In this document: piece by piece, positions 15,022 through 25,198 of the stretch
Layout: the number at the start of each line of letters is the position of its first letter
How positions within the stretch are numbered: position 1 is the stretch's first letter
Source of the DNA: an uncultured Clostridia bacterium
Lineage (GTDB): Bacteria; Bacillota; Clostridia; Oscillospirales; Acutalibacteraceae
Length of the DNA: 45,211 nucleotides
Direction: 5' to 3'
Assembly (NCBI GenBank): GCA_947652665.1
Contig: CANTDZ010000009.1
Span: 1-45,211, forward strand
Notes under the pieces: model-generated
Database searches by the model: none
What the model was told of the DNA's origin: nothing
What the model saw: only the letters and a program-made list of their open reading frames with translations
Position numbers and translations under genes: made by a program

Positions 15022-16737
15022 ATGAAAAAGAGAACAGCAAAACGCCTTTTGGGTCTGCTGATGGCGGTCCTGATGGTGGCTTCCTTGGCCATCCCGGCGT
15101 CGGCGGCCAGGACCTTTAGTGATGTGCGCGGCACGGACTGGTACTATAAGGCCGTCGAGTACGCAGCCGCCAAGACCTACATGAAGGGCCCCGGCAACGG
15201 AGGCTTTAACCCCGGCGGCATGGTCATCCGCTCGGAGGTGACCCAGGTGCTGTACAACAAGGCTGGCAAGCCCGCCCCTACTACCAGCAATTCCTTTAGC
15301 GATGTGGATTCCAACGGCTGGTATGCGGATGCTATTACCTGGTGCCGGGAGAAAAACATCATCAGCGATGCTTTGGTTTCCGGCAGTTCTTTTGGGCCGA
15401 TGAACACCATCACCCGCCAGGACGTGTGCGTGATGGCCTATAACTACATGATGGCTACCACCAATTCGTCCCCGGATTTCGCCTCGGACGAAGAGATGGC
15501 GAAGTTCAGCGATACCGACAAGATCAGCGGCTACGCCCAGGGCCCGGTGGCTTGGGCGGTCGTATCCGGGTTCATGAATGGCAAGCAGAACGGCTCGGAC
15601 TACCAGGTCGACCCCCAGGGCTCGGTCACCCGCGTGGAGCTTGCCCAGTTCCTGATGAACCTGGACGCCGTGCTTGGCCTGGATACAAGCTTTACGCCTC
15701 CGGCCGACGACGCCCCGGCTTTTGAGGCTCCCGTGGGCATCAGCCAGAACGCGGGCGGCGTGTACGTGCAGGGCGTGTCCTTTAACCCCGAGAAGGGCTA
15801 CAAGGCCCAGTACGTGCTGGCAAACGACCGGCTTTTCAGTGCCGAGGGCTGGTCCAGCATCGTGAACCGCACCGGCGCTTACATTGCCTTTAATGGCGCG
15901 TTTTTCCAGTCCGGCTCGGACTTGGAGACCGATGCCATGATGATTAACAACGGCTCCGTCATGCGTATTGACAACGACGGAACCCCCGGCAAATCCACCT
16001 TTGTCATTGACAAAAACGGCAAGGCCAGCATCCAGCATATGTCCATTGAGCAGACCTTCCGGGTATTCCGTGACGGCGTGGACGTCACCCCTGACTACCA
16101 GGGCGGCATCACGGCCCTGCTTAACAGCAAGCTGCCTGTAGACGATCCCTGGGGCACCCGGATGGTGCAGACCGGCCTGTTCGGCAATGCCGTACCGGGC
16201 CGTGCAGCCTATGCCGCCGCAGTGGACGGCAATGGCGTAGTCGTTGCCAAGTACCAGGGCGAATCGGATATCCCGGTTCCCAATGGCGGCTATGTGTTGT
16301 ACCAGCGCAAGAAAATGAACGAAGAATTCGATAACTTCATCTCCGACGAAGTTCAGGTGGGCGATACCATCCAGCGCAGCTTCCAGTATGTGGGTTCTAC
16401 CACCCAGGACATCCAGATGGCCTTCAGCTGCGGCCCCACGGTTGTGCGGGACGGCGCTGCCTATGGCAACAACCAGACCTACATCGATGAGAGCTTCGGC
16501 ACCATCAAGCGCGGCAGCTTGGCCCGTATGGCCATCGGCGTCAAGGCCGACGGCACAGTGGTTGTCATCAACGCTACCTGCGATGTCCCCGCGCTTTCCA
16601 GCGCCATGCTGGCCTTGGGCTGCACGGACGCTTTTAACCTGGACGGCGGCGGTTCCACCTTCCTGCGCGTCAATGGCAACAACATCGCTTCCCCCGGCCG
16701 CAACCTCAGCAACGTGGTCGTATTCACAAAAGCTTAA
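15022..16737 (+). CDS. SLH-anchored phosphodiester glycosidase (NAGPA-like) surface protein
   Basis: A 571-residue exported protein. A Sec signal peptide (KKRTAKRLL start, hydrophobic core, cleavage near ASA-ARTF) is followed by three SLH domains (about 30-215) and then a phosphodiester glycosidase domain related to the uncovering enzyme NAGPA (DUF2233; about 245-570). Landmarks are AYIAFNGAFF, MMINNGSV and the C-terminal FNLDGGGSTFL motif. In this family the domain hydrolyses GlcNAc-1-phosphodiester bonds; in a Gram-positive surface protein the likely substrates are wall polymers or exopolysaccharides. Start set at 15022 rather than 14998: AGCGAGG lies before it and the signal peptide then begins normally. 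Monocistronic with its own promoter and terminator. Confidence 0.9.
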   Translation: MKKRTAKRLLGLLMAVLMVASLAIPASAARTFSDVRGTDWYYKAVEYAAAKTYMKGPGNGGFNPGGMVIRSEVTQVLYNKAGKPAPTTSNSFSDVDSNGWYADAITWCREKNIISDALVSGSSFGPMNTITRQDVCVMAYNYMMATTNSSPDFASDEEMAKFSDTDKISGYAQGPVAWAVVSGFMNGKQNGSDYQVDPQGSVTRVELAQFLMNLDAVLGLDTSFTPPADDAPAFEAPVGISQNAGGVYVQGVSFNPEKGYKAQYVLANDRLFSAEGWSSIVNRTGAYIAFNGAFFQSGSDLETDAMMINNGSVMRIDNDGTPGKSTFVIDKNGKASIQHMSIEQTFRVFRDGVDVTPDYQGGITALLNSKLPVDDPWGTRMVQTGLFGNAVPGRAAYAAAVDGNGVVVAKYQGESDIPVPNGGYVLYQRKKMNEEFDNFISDEVQVGDTIQRSFQYVGSTTQDIQMAFSCGPTVVRDGAAYGNNQTYIDESFGTIKRGSLARMAIGVKADGTVVVINATCDVPALSSAMLALGCTDAFNLDGGGSTFLRVNGNNIASPGRNLSNVVVFTKA

Positions 16738-16752
16738 TCAAAGCACACAGCG

Positions 16753-16780
16753 GAAGGGCTCCTGTATGGGGCCCTTTTTT
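16753..16780 (+). terminator. Terminator of the SLH-glycosidase gene
   Basis: Stem of about nine pairs including one G-U (AAGGGCTCC with GGGGCCCTT), short loop, TTTTTT. Confidence 0.8.
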
Positions 16781-16786
16781 GTGTCC

Positions 16787-16816
16787 GCACCAAAACCCGG
16801 CCGCTGTCATAGTATG
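16787..16816 (+). promoter_or_regulatory. Candidate sigma-K-type promoter of the dipicolinate synthase genes
   Basis: GCACC at 16787-16791 and CATAGTATG at 16808-16816, with 17 bases between the AC and CATA. This resembles the B. subtilis SigK consensus (AC-N16/17-CATANNNTA, last base deviating), which drives spoVF in that organism. No good sigma-A promoter is seen here. Confidence 0.45.
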
Positions 16817-16856
16817 AGAGTGCCCGGCATATTCGCGGGCAAGAGGAGGCAGGGAA

Positions 16857-17717
16857 ATGGGAGAAAAGGCGATCCACCACACCTTTGGGGTGGTAGGAGG
16901 CGATATGCGCCAAGTCTACCTGGCGCGGGGCATAGCCGGGGATGGGTTCCCGGTGGTGTGCAGCTGCCTGGAGAAGGGAGAGGGCGTGCCAGGGCCGGTG
17001 GGGCTGGAGGAGCTGTGCCGGAAGGCAGACGTGGTGATCCTGCCGCTGCCGGCCAGCCGGGACGGGGCCTGCCTGAACGCGCCCCTTGCGGCGGAGCCCG
17101 TCAGGCTTGACGAGGACTTTGCCAGGCTGTTTGCCGGCAAGCGGGTGCTGGGGGGCATGACGGGCAGGCTCCGGGCCAGTGCGGATGCTTGGGAACGGGC
17201 CGACCTGCAGGACTACTACGAGCGCGAGGAGCTGCTCATCGGCAATGCCGTCCTCACAGCCGAGGGGGCCATTGGGGCGGCCATTGCGGGGCATCCGGGC
17301 TCCCTGAACGGGGGGCGGTGCCTGGTGACGGGCTTCGGACGCATTGGCAAGGCCCTGTGTTTGGGACTGCGGGGCCTGGGGGCCCATGTGGACTGCGCCG
17401 CCCGCAAAGCCCGGGACCGCACGGCCATCGAGGCCCTGGGCTGTCGGGCGCTGCGTTACGAGGAGATTGGCGGGGGGTACGACCTGGTCTTTAACACAGT
17501 GCCCCACAGGGTGCTGGAAGCCCCCGCCCTGGCTAAGCAAAGCCCCGGGTGCCTGCTGCTGGAACTGGCGTCGGCCCCGGGCGGCATCGACTTGGAAGCG
17601 GCCGCGCGCCTGGGCCTGCGGGTGCAGCAGGAGCCCTCGCTGCCGGGGCGCATGTCGCCCAAGACGGCGGCTGAATTGATAAAGAAGACCGTCTACAATA
17701 TGCTGGAGGAGCGGTGA
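16857..17717 (+). CDS. dpaA: Dipicolinate synthase subunit A
   Basis: A 286-residue protein matching SpoVFA/DpaA: an N-terminal dipicolinate synthase A domain (FGVVGGDMRQVYLAR at about 10-24, ILPLPASRDG near 60) and a Rossmann NAD(P)-binding half (LVTGFGRIGKALCLGLRGLGA near 157-177). With subunit B it converts the lysine-pathway intermediate (dihydrodipicolinate) to dipicolinic acid in the mother cell; Ca-dipicolinate then fills the spore core. Good AGGAGG ribosome site. Subunit B follows 88 bases downstream. It shows that the organism forms, or recently formed, heat-resistant endospores. Confidence 0.94.
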   Translation: MGEKAIHHTFGVVGGDMRQVYLARGIAGDGFPVVCSCLEKGEGVPGPVGLEELCRKADVVILPLPASRDGACLNAPLAAEPVRLDEDFARLFAGKRVLGGMTGRLRASADAWERADLQDYYEREELLIGNAVLTAEGAIGAAIAGHPGSLNGGRCLVTGFGRIGKALCLGLRGLGAHVDCAARKARDRTAIEALGCRALRYEEIGGGYDLVFNTVPHRVLEAPALAKQSPGCLLLELASAPGGIDLEAAARLGLRVQQEPSLPGRMSPKTAAELIKKTVYNMLEER

Positions 17718-17724
17718 GCGGGGT

Positions 17725-17764
17725 GCGGGCGCAAAAATTCCATGCCGCTTTGTTTTGCGCCCGC
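17725..17764 (+). other. Perfect hairpin in the dpaA-dpaB intergenic region
   Basis: Twelve-bp perfect stem (17725-17736 with 17753-17764) and a 16-base loop, directly after the dpaA stop. No T tract follows, so it is not a standard terminator. It may protect the upstream message or tune the A:B expression ratio. Confidence 0.6.
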
Positions 17765-17805
17765 GTTTGCCGCCGCGAACTGGGAAAGGAAGCGGATAAA
17801 CGGAT

Positions 17806-18369
17806 ATGACAACTGTGGGTTTTGCCATGTGCGGCTCGTTCTGCACATTATCAAAAGCCATTGAGCAGATGGAGGCCCTAAGCGAACGCTATCACATTTT
17901 GCCCATCATGAGCCGCAACACTTATGAGACCGACACCCGTTTCGGCACGGCCCAAAGCTTTATTGAAAAGGCCGAGGCCATTTCGGGACACGAGGTGCTG
18001 CATACCATCCCCCAGGCCGAACCCATCGGCCCCAAGGGCTTGGTGGACGTGATGGCCGTGTGCCCCTGTACGGGCAACACGCTGTCGAAGCTCGCGCTGG
18101 GCATTACGGACACGCCGGTGACCATGGCGGTGAAGTCGGCCCTGCGGGTGGGCACGCCCGTGGTGCTGTGCCTGGCCAGCAACGATGCCCTGGGGGCGTC
18201 GGGCCAGAACGTAGGGCGGCTGCTCAATACAAAAAACATCTACTTTGTGCCCCTGGAGCAGGACGACCCCGTGAAAAAGCCCTTTTCACTGGTAGCCGAT
18301 TTCCCTCTGCTGGGCCAAACCATCGAGAGCGCCCTGGAGGGCAGGCAGCTGCAGCCTGTCTTTCGCTGA
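17806..18369 (+). CDS. dpaB: Dipicolinate synthase subunit B
   Basis: A 187-residue flavoprotein-fold subunit of dipicolinate synthase (SpoVFB/DpaB). The start TTVGFAMCGSFCTL is the phosphate/flavin-binding loop of the HFCD flavoprotein family; AVCPCTGNTLSKLA (about 85-98) and VVLCLASNDALG (about 124-135) are the other conserved blocks. It acts with DpaA in the mother cell. A spaced AAAGGA ribosome site precedes the ATG. A terminator follows the gene, closing the operon. Confidence 0.94.
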   Translation: MTTVGFAMCGSFCTLSKAIEQMEALSERYHILPIMSRNTYETDTRFGTAQSFIEKAEAISGHEVLHTIPQAEPIGPKGLVDVMAVCPCTGNTLSKLALGITDTPVTMAVKSALRVGTPVVLCLASNDALGASGQNVGRLLNTKNIYFVPLEQDDPVKKPFSLVADFPLLGQTIESALEGRQLQPVFR

Positions 18370-18381
18370 GGGCCCAACTGA

Positions 18382-18430
18382 AAGCCCCCGGCCCGGCCTT
18401 GGATTATCAGGCGGGACGGGGGCTTCTTTT
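18382..18430 (+). terminator. Terminator of the dpaAB operon
   Basis: AAGCCCCCG (18382-18390) pairs with CGGGGGCTT (18417-18425); the 26-base intervening GC-rich segment can itself fold; CTTTT follows. Confidence 0.7.
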
Positions 18431-18451
18431 GCGGAGAATTCCAGAAAAATA

Positions 18452-18480
18452 TTTACAAATCCCCTCATTTGGTTTATCAT
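18452..18480 (+). promoter_or_regulatory. Promoter of the zinc-ribbon protein gene
   Basis: TTTACA (18452-18457), 17-base spacer, TATCAT (18475-18480), 29 bases before the ATG. It may also drive the sulfhydrylase gene behind it. Confidence 0.65.
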
Positions 18481-18509
18481 GGTAAGGATAGTGGAAAGGG
18501 GACAAGCCT

Positions 18510-18989
18510 ATGCAATACTGCAAAAGATGCCAGACCGTCTGCGAGGACCACGAGCACCGCTGCCCGAACTGCAAAAGCAATAAGCTCCGCAAGGCGCTGG
18601 AGGACGATTTCGTCTACCTCCAGCGGGCGGATGTGTACACGGCCGGGCGCTTGGAGGCCCTGCTGACGGAAAACGAGATCGACTGCCGCCTGGAGCCCTA
18701 TGGCAAGGGCCGCCCGGCGCCGCTCTATGACAGCGAGGTCATGCCCACGGACAAGAGCGTCTTCGTCCCCTTCAAAGACCTGGCGGACGCCCGGGACCTG
18801 GCTGCGGCCCTCCACCGGGAGATGGAAGCCGATGCCCCGGAGGAGGAAGAGTTTGAAGATATGCCCCGGCGCAAGCGGATTATTGTGCAGGCTGTTTCGG
18901 CCATCGCGTTTATCCTGCTGGTGGTGCTGGCGGTCTTTGCGGCGGACGCGGCGGCGGGTTGGCTGAAATCCCTGTTTGGGATCGGCTGA
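18510..18989 (+). CDS. Zinc-ribbon / DUF2007-like membrane-anchored protein
   Basis: A 159-residue protein of unknown function with three parts. Residues 1-25 form a zinc ribbon (Cys4, Cys7, Cys18, Cys21, with an extra Cys11). Residues about 38-108 resemble the DUF2007 putative signal-transducing fold (VYTAGRLEALLTENEIDCRL ... VFVPFKDLADARDLA). An acidic linker (EEEEFED) leads to a single C-terminal transmembrane helix at about 127-147. The N terminus is therefore probably cytoplasmic and tail-anchored. It has its own promoter; the O-acetylhomoserine sulfhydrylase gene starts 30 bases downstream. No specific role can be assigned. Confidence 0.7.
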   Translation: MQYCKRCQTVCEDHEHRCPNCKSNKLRKALEDDFVYLQRADVYTAGRLEALLTENEIDCRLEPYGKGRPAPLYDSEVMPTDKSVFVPFKDLADARDLAAALHREMEADAPEEEEFEDMPRRKRIIVQAVSAIAFILLVVLAVFAADAAAGWLKSLFGIG

Positions 18990-19019
18990 TGGATTTTGAA
19001 AACGAAAGGAAGAAGAATC

Positions 19020-20300
19020 ATGAAAGAATTTGAGCGCGATACCTTATGCATCCACGCAGGCTACAAGCCTCAAAACGGCGAGCCCCGCGTGATGCCCATC
19101 GTACAGAGCACCACCTATACCTACGAGAGCTCCCAGGAAATGGGCGACCTTTTTGATTTGAAGGAGGACGGCTTCTTCTACACCCGCCTGGGCAACCCCA
19201 CCTTGGACCATGTGGAGCAGAAGATCGCGGCCCTGGAAGGCGGCGTGGGGGCCATGCTCACCTCCTCCGGCCAGGCAGCGTCCTTGATGTCGGTGCTGAA
19301 CATCTGCACGGCCGGGCAGCACATGGTGTGCTCCAGCGCCATTTACGGTGGCACCTTCAACCTGTTCTTTAAGACGCTCAAGGAGATGGGCGTGGACGTG
19401 ACCTTTGTGCCCCCCACCAGCACTCTTGAGGAGCTGCGCGCCGCCATGCGGGAGGAGACCCGCTGCGTCTTCGCCGAGACCCTGTCCAACCCGGCCCTGG
19501 TGGTCACCGACCTGGAGGTGTTCGCCCAGGCCGCCCACGAGCACGGCGTGCCGCTGATTGTGGACAACACCTTCCCCACGCCCATGAACTGCCGCCCCAT
19601 CGAGTTCGGCGCGGACATCGTCATTCATTCCACCACGAAATATATGGACGGCCACGCCGTACAAGTGGGCGGCGTCATTGTCGATTCCGGCAAGTTTGAC
19701 TGGGACAACGGCAAGTTCCCTTCCCTTACCCAGCCGGACGAGTCTTACCACGGCGTAGTCTATACGAAGCAGTTTGGCCCGGCGGCGTACATCGCCAAGG
19801 CCCGGTGCCATCTCATGCGCGACTTGGGCGCCCAGGCGGCCCCCATGAACGCTTTCCTTTTGAACCTGGGCCTGGAGACCCTGGCCCTGCGCATGGAGCG
19901 CCACTGTTCCAACGCCCAGGCGGTGGCTGAGTATTTGCAGGACGACCCCCATATTGCCTGGGTCAATTACCCGGGCCTGCCCAGCAGCGAGTACCACGAA
20001 CTGGCTAAGAAGTATCTGCCCCATGGCTCCTGCGGCGTGGTGGCCTTTGGCATAAAGGGCGGGCGCGAGGCGGCCCAGAAGTTTATGGACAGCCTGCGGA
20101 TGGCGTCGGTAGTCACCCACGTGGCGGACCTGCGCACCTGCGTCCTGCACCCGGCCAGCACCACTCACCGGCAGTTAAGCGAACAGCAGCTGCAGGAGGC
20201 CGGCGTGCCTGCCGATTTGATCCGTTTGTCCGTGGGCATTGAAAACCCGGCGGATATTTTGGCGGACTTGAAGCAGGCTATTGAAAAGGCCGTACAGTAA
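19020..20300 (+). CDS. metY: O-acetylhomoserine sulfhydrylase / Cys-Met metabolism PLP enzyme
   Basis: A 426-residue Cys/Met-metabolism PLP enzyme. The PLP lysine is Lys207 in HSTTKYMDGHAV, with SAIYGGTFNLF (cofactor ring stacking region) and VDNTFPTP (PLP-binding Asp). The size (about 425-430) and the extended middle region GGVIVDSGKFDW fit MetY-type O-acetylhomoserine sulfhydrylase better than the shorter methionine gamma-lyases (about 398), although the latter cannot be excluded. MetY makes homocysteine from O-acetyl-L-homoserine and sulfide. Start at 19020 follows GAAAGGAAG; an in-frame ATG at 18996 lacks a ribosome site. No SAM riboswitch or T-box is seen upstream. Confidence 0.85.
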   Translation: MKEFERDTLCIHAGYKPQNGEPRVMPIVQSTTYTYESSQEMGDLFDLKEDGFFYTRLGNPTLDHVEQKIAALEGGVGAMLTSSGQAASLMSVLNICTAGQHMVCSSAIYGGTFNLFFKTLKEMGVDVTFVPPTSTLEELRAAMREETRCVFAETLSNPALVVTDLEVFAQAAHEHGVPLIVDNTFPTPMNCRPIEFGADIVIHSTTKYMDGHAVQVGGVIVDSGKFDWDNGKFPSLTQPDESYHGVVYTKQFGPAAYIAKARCHLMRDLGAQAAPMNAFLLNLGLETLALRMERHCSNAQAVAEYLQDDPHIAWVNYPGLPSSEYHELAKKYLPHGSCGVVAFGIKGGREAAQKFMDSLRMASVVTHVADLRTCVLHPASTTHRQLSEQQLQEAGVPADLIRLSVGIENPADILADLKQAIEKAVQ

Positions 20301-20311
20301 AAGGAGACGCT

Positions 20312-21112
20312 ATGCGTAAAAAGAAAAACGAACCCAATTATCAAGACCCCTACTACGGCGACGCCAGCCTGCCCCAGGAGCTTTTGAACCTGGACGACCC
20401 GGAAAGGCTGATCCGCGAAGGGGACGACACCCCGGACACGCCCAAAAAACGCCGCCAGAATTATTTGAACCGCAACAAGCAGTATATGTTCGGCGCAGTA
20501 GCGCTGATGCTGGTGCTGGGGGTGTTCCTGTACACCGCCTTCCTGCAAATGGGGCCGGATTACATTGTGGGCCTGGTGACGGCTTACACCATGCCGGAGC
20601 CGGGCCGCCAGCAGCTGGAAGAGCTTCTGACCCGCTACGCCGACGACCGCAACGGGGACGGCCATGTGGTGGTAAAGCTGCAAACCTATGTCTTCGTGCC
20701 CGATTCCACCGACAAGGCCCTGCGGGAGGAGTCGCTGACAGACCTGCAGATCAGCCTCATCGGCAAGGAGTGCATGATCTTCCTCCAGGACGAGCTGGCG
20801 CTGGGCGAGATCGCGGAGGAAATGGACGGCGTGCTGGAGTACACCGACGGCACCCCCATGCCCAAGGGGGCCACGGACTTTGAAAACGCCAGCATCCCCT
20901 GGGAGGAATGCAAAGCCCTTACGTCCTTTGAGCCCGACGCCAACCGGCTGAACCTGTGGGACCCGGAGATCTACCTGGATCTGTGCGAAAGCCTGCGGGT
21001 GTCCCTGTGCGCCCCGGACGAGATCATCCGGGGTGACGAGGAAATGTATGCCTATTATGAATCCAGCGCGGCCTTTGTGGAGCGTTTGAAGACAGGGGTG
21101 CAGCCAGAATAA
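20312..21112 (+). CDS. Unknown single-pass membrane protein
   Basis: A 266-residue protein that I do not recognise as a characterised family. A charged N-terminal cytoplasmic tail of about 57 residues (rich in D/E/K/R) precedes one transmembrane helix (about 58-78), leaving about 185 residues outside. The external part begins with a YADDRNGDGHVVVKLQTYVF segment, a pattern common in uncharacterised exported proteins of gut Clostridia, followed by an acidic alpha/beta region. AGGAG precedes the ATG and the sulfhydrylase stop is 11 bases upstream, so it is probably co-transcribed. Function unknown. Confidence 0.7.
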   Translation: MRKKKNEPNYQDPYYGDASLPQELLNLDDPERLIREGDDTPDTPKKRRQNYLNRNKQYMFGAVALMLVLGVFLYTAFLQMGPDYIVGLVTAYTMPEPGRQQLEELLTRYADDRNGDGHVVVKLQTYVFVPDSTDKALREESLTDLQISLIGKECMIFLQDELALGEIAEEMDGVLEYTDGTPMPKGATDFENASIPWEECKALTSFEPDANRLNLWDPEIYLDLCESLRVSLCAPDEIIRGDEEMYAYYESSAAFVERLKTGVQPE

Positions 21113-21124
21113 AAGATACCCCTC

Positions 21125-21151
21125 ACAAAAAGCGCGTGCCTGCATAGAATA
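21125..21151 (+). promoter_or_regulatory. Candidate mother-cell (sigma-E/K-type) promoter of yunB
   Basis: AC at 21125-21126, 16 bases, then CATAGAATA (21143-21151), fitting CATANNNTA. It lies 30 bases before the yunB ATG. No sigma-A promoter is visible in the gap. Confidence 0.4.
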
Positions 21152-21180
21152 GCGGGAACCCTTTTTGTGGAGGTGGTCGT

Positions 21181-21819
21181 ATGCGGTCAAGAAGACGCCC
21201 CAGGGCCCCGGCCGGGCGGCGCAGGTTTTGCCGGGCGGTGCTGGTGCTGCTGGTCGTGTGCACGGTGGTGCTGGCGTGCTGTGAGAAGGGGCTGGGCTCC
21301 CTGTCGCCAGAGCTCACCGAGGAAGTGGCCCGTGGCTATGTGCGGGAGTGCCTCACCCAGGCCATAGAAGCGGAGCTGGCGGAAAACGAAGGGCCTTACA
21401 TACAGACGGAGCGCGGCGCAGAGGGGGAGGTCACGGCGGCTTTTACGGACGCCGGGGCGCTCAACGCCTTGAAGGCCGGGGTGCAGGAACGGCTGTCCCA
21501 GCTGCTCAACGGCAAGGCCAGTGCGCAGGTGCCCATGGGGAGCCTGACGGGCATTGCCCTGTTTAACGGCCGGGGGCCGGGAATCCCGGTGCGCATGGCC
21601 TTTGAAGGCTGCGCCGACCTGCGCTTTGACACGGAGTTTGCCACCGCCGGGATGAACCAGAGCCTGCACCGGGTCACGCTGACCGTGGAGGCGCGGGTGT
21701 ACTCCCAGTCCCGGCGATTTAGCGCCTATGTGGAGGAAGCCACGTCCACCGTGCTGGCCGAGACCGTCCTGGTGGGCCCCGTGCCCGAGATGGCGGTGGT
21801 AGACGGGCAGCAAAAATAA
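21181..21819 (+). CDS. yunB: Sporulation protein YunB
   Basis: A 212-residue protein with a very basic N-terminal tail (MRSRRRPRAP), one transmembrane segment (about 19-37) and an external domain matching the YunB family: NAL/LNALKAGVQERLSQLL, PMGSLTGIALFNGRGPGIPVRM near 118-140, GMNQSLHRVTLTVEARV near 160-176. In B. subtilis yunB is a SigE-dependent gene needed for efficient sporulation; its molecular role is not settled. GGAGG precedes the ATG. ligA begins 21 bases downstream, so ligA may be transcribed partly from the sporulation promoter. Confidence 0.88.
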   Translation: MRSRRRPRAPAGRRRFCRAVLVLLVVCTVVLACCEKGLGSLSPELTEEVARGYVRECLTQAIEAELAENEGPYIQTERGAEGEVTAAFTDAGALNALKAGVQERLSQLLNGKASAQVPMGSLTGIALFNGRGPGIPVRMAFEGCADLRFDTEFATAGMNQSLHRVTLTVEARVYSQSRRFSAYVEEATSTVLAETVLVGPVPEMAVVDGQQK

Positions 21820-21822
21820 TGA

Positions 21823-23832
<2,010 letters not shown>

Positions 23833-23856
23833 TAATAAAGAAAGGCGGAACACAAA

Positions 23857-25092
23857 ATGAAGGCAGGAGCAAAGCATCTTTACGGTGCGGATTGGGAAAA
23901 GGAAAAGGCCCGTTACGAGGAGATCAAGGCTGGGTTTGAGGAGTTTTTCGGGGACTCGGCCGGAGCGAAATATTACAGCGCCCCCGGGCGCACGGAGATC
24001 GGCGGCAACCACACCGACCACAACCACGGGCGCGTGGTAGCGGCTTCCATCAACCTGGACATCGTGGGGATGGCGAAGGCCAACGGCACCAACATCATCC
24101 ATTTAAAATCGGTAGAGTACGGCCGGGTGGACGAGCTGGATATCGGCGACCTGGCACCCAATCCCGAGGACTACGGCTCCCGCTCCCTGATCCGGGGCAT
24201 CTGCGCCCGATGCAAGGAGTTGGGCTTTACAGTGGGCGGCTTCGACTGCTTTACCAAGACCAACGTCCTGAAGGGCTCGGGGCTTTCCAGTTCGGCGGCC
24301 TTTGAGATTTTGGTGGTCACCGTCATCAGCGGCCTGTTTAATAACGGGGAGATCGACCCGGTCACCGCCGCCATGATCGCCCAGTACGCGGAGAACGTCT
24401 ACTTTGGCAAGCCCTGCGGCCTGCTGGATCAGATGGCCAGCTCCGTGGGCGGCGTCACCGCCATGGACTTCCACGACCCGAAGAATCCCATTATCGAGCG
24501 CCGCCAGCTGGACTTGGGCGCTTACGGCTACGCCCTGTGCGTGGTCGATACCGGCGGCAACCACGCCGACCTGACCGACGAGTACGCCGCTATCCCCGCC
24601 GAAATGAAGAAGGTTGCGGCTTATTTTGGCAAGGAATTTTTGCGCGACGTAGACGAGCAGGACTTCTATAAAGAGCTAAAAGCCCTGCGCGCCGCTGCAG
24701 GCGACCGGGCCATCCTGCGCGCCATGCACTTCTTTGACGACGACCGCTTGGCGTCCCGGGAGGCCGAGGCCCTGCAAAAAGGCGACTTCCAGGCCTTCCT
24801 TCAGATGGTGCAGGCTTCCGGACGTTCCTCGCTGATGCGGCTGCAGAACGTGTTTGCCAGCTCGGCCCCGGCGGAACAGGGCATCACCCTGGCGCTGGCT
24901 GTTGCAGAATCCCTGCTGCAGGGCCGCGGCGCGTGCCGGGTGCACGGCGGCGGGTTTGCGGGCACCATGCAGGCCTATGTCCCCTTGGATTTGCTGGATT
25001 CCTACCGGGAGGGGATGGAGAAGGTCTTCGGGCCGGGTTCCTGCCATGTGCTCTCCGTGCGGGACGTGGGCGGCGTAGAAGTCGAACTGTAG
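23857..25092 (+). CDS. galK: Galactokinase (GHMP kinase family)
   Basis: A 411-residue GHMP kinase. The galactokinase signature appears as GRTEIGGNHTDHNHG (about 44-58), the ATP loop as LKGSGLSSSAAFE (about 138-150) and motif 3 as CRVHGGGFAGTMQ (about 359-371). It phosphorylates galactose at C1 with ATP in the Leloir pathway. GGNHTDHN in place of the commoner GEHTDYN is a variant of the sugar-binding motif. No galT, galE or galactose transporter is adjacent; it sits behind ligA with a 24-base gap. Some GHMP paralogues with this signature act on other sugars, so substrate is likely but not certain. Confidence 0.88.
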   Translation: MKAGAKHLYGADWEKEKARYEEIKAGFEEFFGDSAGAKYYSAPGRTEIGGNHTDHNHGRVVAASINLDIVGMAKANGTNIIHLKSVEYGRVDELDIGDLAPNPEDYGSRSLIRGICARCKELGFTVGGFDCFTKTNVLKGSGLSSSAAFEILVVTVISGLFNNGEIDPVTAAMIAQYAENVYFGKPCGLLDQMASSVGGVTAMDFHDPKNPIIERRQLDLGAYGYALCVVDTGGNHADLTDEYAAIPAEMKKVAAYFGKEFLRDVDEQDFYKELKALRAAAGDRAILRAMHFFDDDRLASREAEALQKGDFQAFLQMVQASGRSSLMRLQNVFASSAPAEQGITLALAVAESLLQGRGACRVHGGGFAGTMQAYVPLDLLDSYREGMEKVFGPGSCHVLSVRDVGGVEVEL

Positions 25093-25126
25093 CTTGATAG
25101 ATTCACAAAGGGGATAAGCTTTACAC

Positions 25127-25155
25127 TTGCAGTTTTTAAGGAAGTGTGCTATAAT
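25127..25155 (+). promoter_or_regulatory. Sigma-A promoter of the miaB-to-rluD gene run
   Basis: TTGCAG (25127-25132), 17-base spacer, TATAAT (25150-25155) with a TGTGC extended context. It is the only clear promoter before a 16-kb co-directional gene run. Confidence 0.8.
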
Positions 25156-25198
25156 AAAACGAATTTTGGACGGATGTCCCCGAAGGAGCTGAACATTC

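Noticed and set aside
19020-20300. SAM riboswitch or T-box expected ahead of a methionine-pathway gene.
   Set aside because: Only 30 bases separate it from the preceding gene and the region before that gene shows neither T-box nor S-box features.
21121-21180. CACAAAAAG ... CTTTTTGTG repeat in front of yunB as a terminator.
   Set aside because: Loop of more than 20 bases and AT-rich 9-bp stem; the CATAGAATA promoter-like element lies inside it. Not convincing as a terminator.
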